DNA of 64,000 nucleotides, from positions 1 to 64,000 of the forward strand of contig CAWFPR010000020.1 of the NCBI GenBank assembly GCA_963817635.1. The letters are read 5' to 3'. Position numbers and translations under genes: made by a program. The notes under the pieces are model-generated. The model was not told the DNA's origin. It saw nothing but the letters and a program-made list of their open reading frames with translations, and searched no databases. The DNA is from CAWFPR01 sp963817635 (lineage in GTDB: Bacteria > Acidobacteriota > Vicinamibacteria > Vicinamibacterales > 2-12-FULL-66-21). Below are positions 21,157 through 29,998 of this stretch, piece by piece (within the stretch, counting starts at the first letter, position 1; each line of letters opens with the position of its first letter).

Positions 21157-22824
21157 ATGCGGCAATCGGAGGTGCTGTCCGTGCGTCGTCCGCCACCCGT
21201 CATCCGCATCCTCGCGCTGTCGTCAGCATTGGCCGCGTTGTCCGGACGGGGCGTGGCGCAGGTGACCTACAAGGCGATCGAGACCGACCCGGTTCGCGTC
21301 GATGGAGGGCTGGTGTCGGGCACCTACCTGAAGTCCGGCCTGAAGGCCTACTTCGGCGTTCCGTTCGCCGCGCCGCCGCTTCGCGAGAACCGCTGGCGGG
21401 CGCCACAACCCGTGGTGCCGTGGGACGGTGTGCTGACCGCCAACCGGATGGCGCCCGAGTGCGTGCAGAGCCTGCGTTCCAGCAACATCAATCACTACTT
21501 CGGCGAGGAGGCCGCTGCCGAAGACTGCCTGTACCTGAATCTGTGGGCTCCCGCCAGCAGCAGAACGGGCGCGAAGCTGCCGGTCGTCGTGTGGATTTAT
21601 GGGGGTGGCTTCCAGGGCGGCTCGTCGGCGATGGCGCTGTATGGCGGCGAGGGACTGGCGAAGAAGGGTATCGTCTACGTCTCGTTCAACTACCGCCTCG
21701 GCATCTTCGGGTTCCTCGCGCATCCCGAGGCCACGAAGGAATCGGGCCACGGCGCGTCCGGCAACTGGGGCCTGCTCGACCAGGTGGCCGCGCTGCGGTG
21801 GGTGCAGCGGAACATCGGAACGTTCGGCGGCGATCCGGACAACGTCCTTGTGATGGGCCAGTCGGCCGGCTCGATGTCGGTGAACTACCTGCAGGCCAGC
21901 CCGCTGACCACCGGGCTCTTCCACAAGGCCTTCGGCATGAGCGGCAGCACGATCAAGGGCCCGGGGTCGGAAACGGGGACGCTCGCCGAGGCCGAAGCGA
22001 CGGGCATCGCGCTGCAGCAGGCGATGAAGGTCGACTCGCTGGCCGCGATGCGCACGTTCTCCTCGGACAAAGTGGTGGCCGCGGCCCAGGCCGCGAAGCT
22101 GCGAGCCGGGCCGATCGTCGATGGCTACGCCCTGCCCGCCCATACCGCCGAGATCTTCGCCGCCGGCCGGCAGCACGACATGCCGATCGTCGTCGGCTCG
22201 ACGAGCAATGATCTGGGCACCAGCACCGAAGTGCGGAAGGCCACCACGGTCGCGGAATACCGGGCAGCGGCGGTGAAGATGTACGGCCCGAATGCCGAGG
22301 CGTTTCTCGCCGCCTTCCCCGCCGCCACGGACGCCGATGTCAGGAAGGCCGCCGACCTCGCCTCGATGGCGAGTGGGACGGGTCTGGGCGCTCGAAGCTG
22401 GGCCCGCGCCCAGGCGACGACAGGTCGGGCGCCGGCCTATCTGTTCCGCTTCAGCCGGATACATCCGTATGTGCCCGGCGTCGTGTTCGCGGACCACAAC
22501 CCGAAGACCGTGGGCGCCTACCACACGGGCGACGTCCCGTACTGGCTCGACACGCAGGATGCCCTCAACATGTTCCGCAAGACCCGCAACTGGGAGGGGT
22601 ACGATCGGGACCTGGCCGCCAGGATGTCGGACGTGGTGATCGCGTTCGCCAGGACGGGCAATCCATCGACGGCGGCGGTGAAGATGGTGCCCTACAGTCT
22701 CGCCGACGAGCGGCTGGTCGAGTTCGGCGACACGATCGGCGTCGTCACGCTCGATACCAGGGCGTGCGACTTCATCGCCAGCACGCCGGCCGTGCCGTCG
22801 CCGCCGCGCCCTCCGCGCCGCTGA
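21157..22824 (+). CDS. Secreted type-B carboxylesterase
   Basis: A 555-residue alpha/beta hydrolase of the carboxylesterase/cholinesterase family, hydrolysing ester bonds. ATG 21157 follows gtagggtg; a GTG at 21181 would place a signal peptide (RILALSSALAALSGRGVAQ) nearer the N-terminus, so the start could be there. Diagnostic motifs are FGVPFAAPP, the disulfide-type EDCLYLNLWAP, the oxyanion hole YGGGFQGGS, and the nucleophile elbow GQSAGSMSV. The catalytic His is probably in AYHTGDVPYWL. The usual acidic residue region reads GSTSNDLGTS, so Asp or another residue may replace the common Glu. The C-terminus is proline/arginine rich. Confidence 0.92.
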   Translation: MRQSEVLSVRRPPPVIRILALSSALAALSGRGVAQVTYKAIETDPVRVDGGLVSGTYLKSGLKAYFGVPFAAPPLRENRWRAPQPVVPWDGVLTANRMAPECVQSLRSSNINHYFGEEAAAEDCLYLNLWAPASSRTGAKLPVVVWIYGGGFQGGSSAMALYGGEGLAKKGIVYVSFNYRLGIFGFLAHPEATKESGHGASGNWGLLDQVAALRWVQRNIGTFGGDPDNVLVMGQSAGSMSVNYLQASPLTTGLFHKAFGMSGSTIKGPGSETGTLAEAEATGIALQQAMKVDSLAAMRTFSSDKVVAAAQAAKLRAGPIVDGYALPAHTAEIFAAGRQHDMPIVVGSTSNDLGTSTEVRKATTVAEYRAAAVKMYGPNAEAFLAAFPAATDADVRKAADLASMASGTGLGARSWARAQATTGRAPAYLFRFSRIHPYVPGVVFADHNPKTVGAYHTGDVPYWLDTQDALNMFRKTRNWEGYDRDLAARMSDVVIAFARTGNPSTAAVKMVPYSLADERLVEFGDTIGVVTLDTRACDFIASTPAVPSPPRPPRR

Positions 22825-22974
22825 TGCGGCCCGGACGACGCGGACGGCGTGCAGCTCGGTTGCTGCGGCGTGGCAAAGGTCGTGAGGATCGGGTGTTCGA
22901 GAATTGGTGGTAGCCTACTTTCAGCCGAGGCTGGGTCAGAACGTCGCATCGAGGATCCATCCAGGGAGATCCCA

Positions 22975-24990
22975 ATGAATCACCTCAAGAAACTTCTGTA
23001 CGTCACCGCAGCCGCGAGCGTCGGCTCCGTCGGCTTGTCTTACGCACAGAAGGCGGCCGCCCCGGTCACGCCGGCCGGTTACGTCGCGTCAACCGAATGG
23101 CCCACCTACGGACATGATTCGGGCGGCATGCGGTTCTCGCCCCTGAAGCAGATCACGCCCGCCAACGTCGGCAATCTGGAGATAGCCTGGGTCTATCACC
23201 TGACGCCCGAGGGCTACGTGCCCCCTGGTCGTGGGAGACGCGGCGGCGCGCCCGGCGGACGCGGCGGCGCACCCGGTGGCCGCGCCGGCGCACCCGGTGG
23301 ACGCGGTGGCGCGCCCACGACCTTCAACCGCTCGGAAGGCACGGCGGTGGTCGTCGGCGGCCTCATGTACATCTCGTCGCCCTACGGCCGTGTCGCCGCC
23401 CTGAATCCGACGACGGGCAAGGAAGTCTGGGCCTACCAGCTGCCGAACGGCGCTAATCCGGCCACCCGAGGGGTCGAGTATTTCGCGGGCGACGCGCAAA
23501 CGCCGCCGCTCATCGTCGTCGGCACGTCCGACGCGAAGCTGTTCACGCTGGACCCGAAGACTGGCGAGCTGAACACGAAGTTCGGCGACAACGGCTTCGT
23601 GACCCTGGACAAGGCGCCGACCTCGCCGGCGATCGTCTACAAGAACCTGATCATCATCGGTGGCCGTCTTGGCGAAGGCAGCGGCCCGGGCAACCCGGGC
23701 GACGTGCAGGCCTACGACATCCACGACGGCAAGCTGGCGTGGACCTTCCATTCCATTCCGCAGCCGGGTGAACCCAATTTCGGCGCCAGTTGGTACGGCG
23801 CCAGCGCCGACAAGCGCACGGGCGTGAATGTCTGGGGCTTCATGACCGTCGACGTTCAGCGGGGCATCGTCTACATGCCGTTCGGCGCGGCGTCGAGCGA
23901 TCTGTTCGGCGGCGACCGGCCCGGCGACAATCTCTACAGCTCGAGCATCGTGGCGGCTGACGCGAATACGGGCAAGTATCTGTGGCACTTCCAGGTCGTC
24001 CACCACGACGTCTTCGACTTCGACCTCGAATCGCCGCCGGTGTTGATGGACGTCAAGCAGGGCGGCAGGACGATTCCGGCGGTCGCGGTCGTCGGCAAGA
24101 GTGCGATCCTGTTCCTGCTCGATCGCGTCACGGGCAAGCCGATCTATCCCGTGGAAGAACGCCCCGTGGCCCAGAGCGACGTCCCGGGCGAGAAGATGTC
24201 GCCGACACAGCCCTTCCCGGTGAAGCCAGGGCCCCTGGCCCGCACCAACTTCACGATGGCCGACATCGCCACCGTGACGCCGGAACTGGAAGCGAACTGC
24301 CGCAAGCTCATCGCGGACAACAACGTCGATGTCGGGAAGGGGCCCTACGCCCCGACGACCTACAACCGGTCGCGGGTGATCTTTCCCAGTGAAATCGGCG
24401 GTCCGAACTGGGGCGGCATGTCCTTCAATCCGACGCTCGGCTATCTCTTCCTGAACGTGAACGACATCGGTCAGTTGAACGGCAACAAGGATCCGGACTC
24501 CGGTCCGGTGAACGTCGCCGCGCTCGCGGGCTCGAATCTTCCCGGTGGCAGAACCGGTCCATACAGGGACAATTCGCCGAGCGGACGTTTCATGGACAGG
24601 GAGACGGGCATGTTCTGCAACCAGCCGCCCTGGGGCGAGATGGTGGCCGTCAACGTCAATACCGGCGACATCGTCTGGAAGGTGCCGCTGGGCGTCACCG
24701 ACAGCCTGCCCGAGGGCAAGCAGAACACGGGGCGGCCCAACATCGGCGGCTCCATCGCCACGGCGGGCGGTCTCGTCTTCATCGGCGCGACCGACGATTC
24801 GCGTTTCCGCGCGCTGGACGCCAAGACGGGCAAGGAACTGTGGGTCGTGAAGCTGAACGCCTCATCGGCCGCCGTGCCGACCACCTATCAGGGCGCCGAC
24901 GGCAAGCAGTACGTCGTCGTCACCGCGACCGGCCCGTACGGCGGGGCGCAGACAGCGGACGAGATCGTCGCGTTTGCGCTGAAGAAGTAA
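22975..24990 (+). CDS. PQQ-dependent dehydrogenase (beta-propeller)
   Basis: A 671-residue exported quinoprotein. ATG 22975 follows agggag and opens a signal peptide ending SYAQ. Eight-bladed propeller sequence is evident: EWPTYGHDSGGMRFSPL at residue 40, LEIAWVYHL, GKEVWAYQLP, GKLAWTFHSIP, GDIVWKVPLG and GKELWVVKL as the tryptophan-docking blades. Family members oxidise alcohols or sugars in the periplasm using PQQ. The motifs resemble the glucose-dehydrogenase/PQQ-binding branch; the substrate is not assignable. At residues 83-115 a Gly/Arg/Ala/Pro insert with repeated GGxGGAP interrupts the first blade. It has no cytochrome domain, so an external acceptor is needed. Confidence 0.9.
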   Translation: MNHLKKLLYVTAAASVGSVGLSYAQKAAAPVTPAGYVASTEWPTYGHDSGGMRFSPLKQITPANVGNLEIAWVYHLTPEGYVPPGRGRRGGAPGGRGGAPGGRAGAPGGRGGAPTTFNRSEGTAVVVGGLMYISSPYGRVAALNPTTGKEVWAYQLPNGANPATRGVEYFAGDAQTPPLIVVGTSDAKLFTLDPKTGELNTKFGDNGFVTLDKAPTSPAIVYKNLIIIGGRLGEGSGPGNPGDVQAYDIHDGKLAWTFHSIPQPGEPNFGASWYGASADKRTGVNVWGFMTVDVQRGIVYMPFGAASSDLFGGDRPGDNLYSSSIVAADANTGKYLWHFQVVHHDVFDFDLESPPVLMDVKQGGRTIPAVAVVGKSAILFLLDRVTGKPIYPVEERPVAQSDVPGEKMSPTQPFPVKPGPLARTNFTMADIATVTPELEANCRKLIADNNVDVGKGPYAPTTYNRSRVIFPSEIGGPNWGGMSFNPTLGYLFLNVNDIGQLNGNKDPDSGPVNVAALAGSNLPGGRTGPYRDNSPSGRFMDRETGMFCNQPPWGEMVAVNVNTGDIVWKVPLGVTDSLPEGKQNTGRPNIGGSIATAGGLVFIGATDDSRFRALDAKTGKELWVVKLNASSAAVPTTYQGADGKQYVVVTATGPYGGAQTADEIVAFALKK

Positions 24991-25037
24991 CAGGAGGGAG
25001 GGGCCGGTCTCAGACCCGCACAGCTGAAGGGAACACG

Positions 25038-25838
25038 ATGCGACGCGCGGCCATTTCCTTCATCTGCCTCATCGGGACTATGGCGCTCGCCGAATGTGGC
25101 GGCGGATCGGGGGCTCCCGCCTCTCCGTCACCGACCCCGTCAACGCCAACGATCGATGCGTGCGGCGTCATCGGCGCGACCTCCATCGTGAACGGTGCGG
25201 TGTGCTCGACGGCGACGTCGCGGGTCGCGCTCCTCAGCATGCTCGACCGCGACCGCGTTCCGGTCGGTTCATGCTCGGGCACGGTCATCGGTCCCCGAGC
25301 GATTCTGACCGCCGCCCACTGCCTCCACGGCGACACGGCGGTCGTCCGGGTCTGGTTCGGTGCAGGTTCGGACCTGGTCGACGCCAGCTCGTTCGTCGTA
25401 CATCCGGATTACCACGGGAGCACGACCACGTCAGAACCTGATGTAGGGATCGTGCTCATGAAGGACGACCTGGGCCGCACACCGATCCCGCTGCTCCTGA
25501 GCCGGCGCGGACGGGTCGGCGAACAGGCCGTTATCGCCGGCTGGGGTAACGACCAGAACCAGGTGGCCGCAACCGACCGCGCTGGCGTCACGACGCTCTC
25601 GGCGGTGGGGTCGCTGTACCTGGAGACGCAGTACTCCGCGGCGTCCAGCTCGATTTGCGGGGGGGATTCCGGCGGTCCGCTGCTCCTGCAGGAGAATGGC
25701 GTGTGGTCGGTCGCCGCGGTGAACTCGGCGGCGTCCACGGCCTCGTGCACCCTCGGGACGAACTTCTATGTCAGCGTGTTCGCCGATACCGTCAGTACGT
25801 TCATCCGCGCGCAGGTCCCGGACGCGGCGACACGATAA
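25038..25838 (+). CDS. Trypsin-like (S1) serine protease lipoprotein
   Basis: A 266-residue protease. ATG 25038 follows aaggga. The leader ends MALAECGGGSG, a plausible lipobox with Cys at about residue 20, followed by a Pro/Ser/Thr linker. The catalytic triad is complete: His in LTAAHCLH, Asp in EPDVGIVLM and Ser in CGGDSGGPLLL. Cys residues near SSSICGGD and TASCTLG suggest the S1 disulfide. It likely acts in the periplasm or at the outer membrane on proteins. It follows the PQQ gene by 47 bp, so it may be co-transcribed, though a functional link is not evident. Confidence 0.9.
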   Translation: MRRAAISFICLIGTMALAECGGGSGAPASPSPTPSTPTIDACGVIGATSIVNGAVCSTATSRVALLSMLDRDRVPVGSCSGTVIGPRAILTAAHCLHGDTAVVRVWFGAGSDLVDASSFVVHPDYHGSTTTSEPDVGIVLMKDDLGRTPIPLLLSRRGRVGEQAVIAGWGNDQNQVAATDRAGVTTLSAVGSLYLETQYSAASSSICGGDSGGPLLLQENGVWSVAAVNSAASTASCTLGTNFYVSVFADTVSTFIRAQVPDAATR

Positions 25839-25865
25839 CTGGCGGTGTAGACGTGAGGGAACGCG

Positions 25866-28448
25866 TCAGGCAGCGCGGGAAGGTCCGGGCACGATTGCGG
25901 TTCCCCACTTCTCGATCGCTCTGGCCAGGTCCTCGAGTTTCACGGGCTTCGGGATGAAATCACTCATGCCCGCCGCCGCGCAACGCTCGCGTGCTTCGTC
26001 GAGCACGTCAGCGGTGAGGGCAATGATCGGCAGGCGCGACGCGCCGTTTTCGGCTCGCCGGATCTCGACGGTCGCGTCGAAGCCGTCCAGCTCGGGCATG
26101 TGACAGTCCATGAAAATCAGGTCGTACCCGCGTTCCTTGAAGAGCGTCACGGCTTCGCGTCCGTTGACGGCCAGATCCGCGCGGATCTGGAGCTTTTCGA
26201 GCAGCCGCAGCGTCAGCATCTGATTGACGACGTTGTCTTCGGCAATCAGGACACGCAGCGACGATGGGCCGGCGACCGGCGCCACGCTGACCGGACCGGA
26301 CGGCCGGCTCTCGACAATCGCCCCGTGCGCCTCTCTCGGCGTCATTGAAAGCGCGCGGCGCAGGCGGGACGTGCGGACGGGCTTGACGACGACGGCTTCG
26401 ATGTCGTCCCACTCCCCGCGCCGCGCGAATCCCGCGAGCCGGATCGGCACGAGCGCCAGCAGGCGCGTCCGCCCCGCGGCCGCCTGACGGATCGCCGGCA
26501 GCGTCCCGCCGTCGGTCACGCCTTCGTCGAGCAGGGCGACGTCGTACGGATCGTTCGCCTCGCCCGCCGCGCGAAGTAACGCCATCGCCTCCTCCGCTGA
26601 CGCCGACGCGTCGCTCCGCACGCCGAGACCGCGGACCTGCTGTTCGAGGGCCGTGCGGCTCAAATCGCGTCGCTCGACGATCAGGACGCGGCCTGGTCGT
26701 TCGAACCCGGTTGCCTCGTCGTCGCGGCCGCCCGCCGGCAGAGGGATCGTGAACCAGAACCTCGATCCTTCTCCGGGCGTCGATCGCACGCCGATCGTGC
26801 CGCCCATGATCTCTACGATCTGCTTGGAAATCGCCAGTCCCAGCCCGGTGCCGCCGTACTTGCGGGTCGTGGAGCCGTCGGCCTGGCTGAACCTGGTGAA
26901 CAACCCGCGGATCGCGCTGTCGGCGATTCCGATCCCGGTGTCCTCGACGGCAATCGTCACGGCAGGCGCGCCCGTGGAGCCGCCCTCCCACGCGGCGTCG
27001 ATCACGACATGTCCGGTGGCCGTGAACTTCACGGCGTTGCCGGCGAGGTTAAGCGTCACCTGGCGCAAGCGGCCCGCGTCACCGACAAACCGGGTGGGCA
27101 TGTCGGGCGGATACCGCACGACGAGCTCGACGCCCTTGTCGTCGGCGGCCCACGCGACCGTCTCGCCCACCCCCTCGACGATGTCGCGCAAGTCGAATTC
27201 GGCCGACTCGAGCTCGAGCCGTCCCGCCTCGATCTTCGAGAAGTCGAGGATGTCGTTGATGACGCTGAGCAGGCTGTCCGCCGATCGCTGGATCATCTCG
27301 CCGTACTCGCGCTGGTCTGGCGAGAGCGTCGTACCGAGCAGCAGATCCGTGACGCCGATCACGCCGTACATCGGCGTCCGGATCTCGTGGCTCATCCTGG
27401 CGAGGAAGTCGCTCTTGGCCCGGTTCGCCGCTTCTGCGGCTTCCTTCGCGCCCGTCAGCGACGCCTCGGCCTCGCGCTGCGTGCGCATCAACACCAGCAT
27501 CGCCGCGACGCGGCCGCCCAGCGTGAACGAGAACCGCGTCACCGCCGCCAGCAGGACGAGGGCGTACACCAGCAGGAAGAACACGGTCTCGGCGGCGGTC
27601 TGCTGGACGACGCTCAACGGGATGGTCTGGTCCGCAGCGCTCGCGTGCAGCGACGACAGCAGGAGCTTGCCGGTCGCGACGCCCGCCGCGATGAGGATCG
27701 CGAACACGAGCGTGAACACGCCGATGTACACCCTCGCATCGACGACGCGGCGGGCAGGCACCGGCACCCGCTCTTCGATCCAGCGTTGCACCGGCGCGTA
27801 TCCGAAATACAGCGCGGGCCCGGCCACGACGGCCACCTGCAGCGTATCGCCGAGCACCCACGCCTTCCACAGGCGTTCCGCGTCGGAAAACTCCATCCGG
27901 TGCGCGAAGCTCCAGATCATCGCACCGACCGAAGAGGCGCCGGTCGCGATCAGCGCGATAAGGACGAACCGGAGCACGTCGCGCATGGATCGCAGCCTGG
28001 GCGACACGCCTTCGGCCGCCATTGAAGTCCAGACAACGAGCACCATGATCGGCGTCGCGAACGAGAAGGTAGCGCTCGTCACGAACGGCATGCCGGTCTG
28101 CGTGGTGATCGCGAGGCTCGTCAGGTAGGCGGGGACCATGCCCCAGATCGGACCGATCCACAGGGCGAGAAGCAGAGAGATCGTCAGCGGCGGGTAGAAG
28201 GTGACCGGAATGGTGATCGGGCCGAGGCGCAGGGGCAGCGAGTGCCACGAGCTCGTCGCGACGCCGCTCACAATCGAGAAGATGCACGCGGCGGCCCAGA
28301 GGGCGAGGACCTTCTGCGTGCCGCGGTCGCGGCCAGTCCGGATCATGTCGTACGTCGACCACCAGGCCAGCCGCGTCTCGTGGCGGTTGCGATCCGGCGG
28401 CGACGCGCCGGCGGTCAGGGCGCCGACAGGGGTCGCCTTTTCAGCCAC
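25866..28448 (-). CDS. MASE1-like hybrid sensor histidine kinase with two receiver domains
   Basis: An 860-residue membrane kinase. Residues 40-320 hold about eight TM helices resembling MASE1 (FYPPLTISLLLALWIGPIW). A HisKA domain follows (FLARMSHEIRTPMYGVIG), then HATPase_c (NLAGNAVKF, DTGIGI, GGTGLGLAISKQIVEIMGG). Receiver 1 (residues 590-700) is degenerate: VLIVERRDLSRT has only one of the acidic pair, although ALLDEG and VVVKPVRT remain. Receiver 2 is intact (VLIAEDNVVNQ, LIFMDCHMPELDG, KPVKLED). Start GTG 28448 is taken from the longest frame; ATG 28349 is an alternative before the first TM. There is no partner regulator nearby, so output is probably phosphorelay in trans. Confidence 0.9.
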   Translation of the reverse strand: MAEKATPVGALTAGASPPDRNRHETRLAWWSTYDMIRTGRDRGTQKVLALWAAACIFSIVSGVATSSWHSLPLRLGPITIPVTFYPPLTISLLLALWIGPIWGMVPAYLTSLAITTQTGMPFVTSATFSFATPIMVLVVWTSMAAEGVSPRLRSMRDVLRFVLIALIATGASSVGAMIWSFAHRMEFSDAERLWKAWVLGDTLQVAVVAGPALYFGYAPVQRWIEERVPVPARRVVDARVYIGVFTLVFAILIAAGVATGKLLLSSLHASAADQTIPLSVVQQTAAETVFFLLVYALVLLAAVTRFSFTLGGRVAAMLVLMRTQREAEASLTGAKEAAEAANRAKSDFLARMSHEIRTPMYGVIGVTDLLLGTTLSPDQREYGEMIQRSADSLLSVINDILDFSKIEAGRLELESAEFDLRDIVEGVGETVAWAADDKGVELVVRYPPDMPTRFVGDAGRLRQVTLNLAGNAVKFTATGHVVIDAAWEGGSTGAPAVTIAVEDTGIGIADSAIRGLFTRFSQADGSTTRKYGGTGLGLAISKQIVEIMGGTIGVRSTPGEGSRFWFTIPLPAGGRDDEATGFERPGRVLIVERRDLSRTALEQQVRGLGVRSDASASAEEAMALLRAAGEANDPYDVALLDEGVTDGGTLPAIRQAAAGRTRLLALVPIRLAGFARRGEWDDIEAVVVKPVRTSRLRRALSMTPREAHGAIVESRPSGPVSVAPVAGPSSLRVLIAEDNVVNQMLTLRLLEKLQIRADLAVNGREAVTLFKERGYDLIFMDCHMPELDGFDATVEIRRAENGASRLPIIALTADVLDEARERCAAAGMSDFIPKPVKLEDLARAIEKWGTAIVPGPSRAA

Positions 28449-28491
28449 ATCGACACAATCGGCGCGAAGGCCGCCGGGCTTGAAGAACGCA

Positions 28492-29296
28492 TCATCCGAT
28501 CGGCACTCTCACGTCGATGCTCCTCTTGAGCCTGACCGTCAATCTGGCGCCGGCGGGCCGCTCGACTTCCTTGCCCTTCGTCGACAGGACAACCGCCGGT
28601 GCCCCCGCCGCCGCCAATGACGGCTCCCTTCGCAGCGCCGCCTTTGCCGCCCATGCAGACCGCCGATAGCCGCGCCCACGCCGGCGCCGATCCCGATCTT
28701 CGTCGCATCCGAACCCTTCGTGGCGTCGGCCGTCTCCGAATACATCGCGTCGATGTCGTAGCGGTCATCGCGTCCAGCCGCCGCTACTCTCGTGAAGTGC
28801 ACGGTGATGCTGGGCCAGGCCTTTGACCTTCCCCGATGATTCGACGGCTGCGACGGTGCCGTCCAGCGTGCTCCCGGCGGGCAGCACCTCGGCGCCTCCG
28901 ACCGACACGGCCTCGGCCAGGGTCGCTTCGACACGATCTTCCACTCTGGCCGTGCCCGAGTTGATGGCGGTCGCGAGCCTCAGCGAGAGCGTGGTGCCCT
29001 CGGGCACGGTGTACTCGCGAAACTTCGCGGCCGGCGGCAGCTCGGCGGGTTGGCCTTCGTCGACCACCTTCACATCCACGATCTCGGCTTTGGGGATTGA
29101 CTTCGTGGTCTGGCCCGTCGTCAGGCGGACGCTCTTGTCGTCGAGGCTGGCGACCTTGCCCTCCACCACCCCACCGTCGTCTTTGATGACGGCGACGTCC
29201 TGGCCGACCGCGACCTTGTCCACCTCAGACTGACTGCGACATGCCGCGGCAAACAACAGGAACATGGCAAGACCGACGTGGTGCGACAACCTTCAT
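28492..29296 (-). CDS. Glycine-zipper lipoprotein, four frame breaks
   Basis: About 265 residues after repair. ATG 29296 has a gaggag site; the frame shifts near 29285 into a lipoprotein signal (MFLLFAAACRSQ, lipid Cys in AAAC). Then come a short SH3/KOW-like strand set (GQDVAVIKDDGGVVEGKVAS), a domain with TVPEGTTLSLRLATAINSG and VLPAGSTLDGTVAAV, and, after breaks near 28800, 28670 and 28595, a glycine zipper (IGIGAGVGAAIGG, GAVIGGGGGTGG) and a terminal TLTVRL-like strand ending RVPIG. This is a recurrent acidobacterial envelope family of unknown function. The final stop is TGA 28492-28494, 43 bp before the kinase start. Confidence 0.65.
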
Positions 29297-29385
29297 TGAC
29301 AACTCCTCACTGAAGGCGATCCAGCGGCTGGCTCCAGCCCGACTGTTCATGAACGGCGACTGGTCCGCCCTCCCGGCTTCGACTC

Positions 29386-29404
29386 AGGCCCGCTTCTCGG
29401 GCCT
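29386..29404. repeat. Short perfect hairpin
   Basis: AGGCCCG-cttct-CGGGCCT forms a perfect 7-bp stem with a 5-base loop in the 211-bp gap before the glycine-zipper lipoprotein gene. It could be a leader hairpin of that gene or a remnant terminator; there is no U-tract. A palindrome GTTCATGAAC lies nearby at 29343-29352. Confidence 0.4.
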
Positions 29405-29461
29405 TGCTCGGGACAGCAGCCCGGACGGCGCCTCGAGCCCCGCGCGGCGGGGATGTCGAAG

Positions 29462-29506
29462 CCGCGGGTTATGAACGAACGCGCGAGCGTTCGTGAATGA
29501 CCGCGG
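29462..29506 (-). terminator. Probable terminator hairpin of the C39/PA2779 operon
   Basis: Starting 2 bp after the stop of the PA2779-like gene. The outer arms CCGCGG (29462-29467 and 29501-29506) and inner arms ACGAACGC / GCGTTCGT enclose a GCGA tetraloop, with an internal mismatch bubble. The position directly behind the last gene of a minus-strand operon suggests a transcription end or 3' RNA stabiliser. It lacks a clear U-tract. Confidence 0.5.
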
Positions 29507-29507
29507 G

Positions 29508-29890
29508 CTAGCGGGCCACGAGTATCACGATGATGATGATCAGCAGCAGGGTCGTCGTCGAGATCACAACCGTGTTGGACCCGCCCGCCAGCTGGACGTC
29601 AGCCGTGCGCGCCGATTCGGCCAGGTTGGCCAGCTCCGCGCTGTCGAGCGTGGACACGGCATTCTCGGCGCGGGTCACGTTCAGCCCGAGGCGGCCGGCC
29701 AGTTCGCGAACTTGCGACCGCTGCAGCACGCCCATCACGGCGTCGCGATTCTGCTGGTCGGTCACTGCCTGGTGGCGATGGCCTGACGCAAGGCGGCACG
29801 ATCGACCACGTGTCGTTGCTGCGCCATGGCCGAGGAACTCCAGAGCAGCGAAAACACGACAACGGACGCAGCGATCCTTCGGATACGCAT
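29508..29890 (-). CDS. PA2779-like exported protein, one frame break
   Basis: About 126 residues. ATG 29890 follows a gaggt site and opens a signal peptide (MRIRRIAASVVVFSLLWSSS, cleaved at AMAQ). After RAALRQAIATRQ the frame breaks near 29765 and continues TDQQNRDAVMGVLQRSQVREL. The middle carries the family helical pattern with VRELAGRLGLNVTRAENAVSTL and ELANLAESA. The C-terminus is one TM helix (ISTTTLLLIIIIVILVAR). PA2779-family genes stand next to a C39-like cysteine peptidase gene (PA2778-like), as here, 108 bp downstream of it, so the two are probably functional partners. The role is unknown. Confidence 0.7.
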
Positions 29891-29998
29891 GAGCACCTCA
29901 AAAATGGCCAGCCGTCCTGGCGGTCGGGAACCAAGCGCCAGCAGAATAGCGGGTCCCGACCGCGGCGCGCTGTCCCGAACAGCACACGCGAGGGCGAC

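Noticed and set aside
26653..28128. Plus-strand open frame of about 491 codons
   Set aside because: Antisense to the hybrid kinase; Ser/Pro/Arg-rich translation without motifs.
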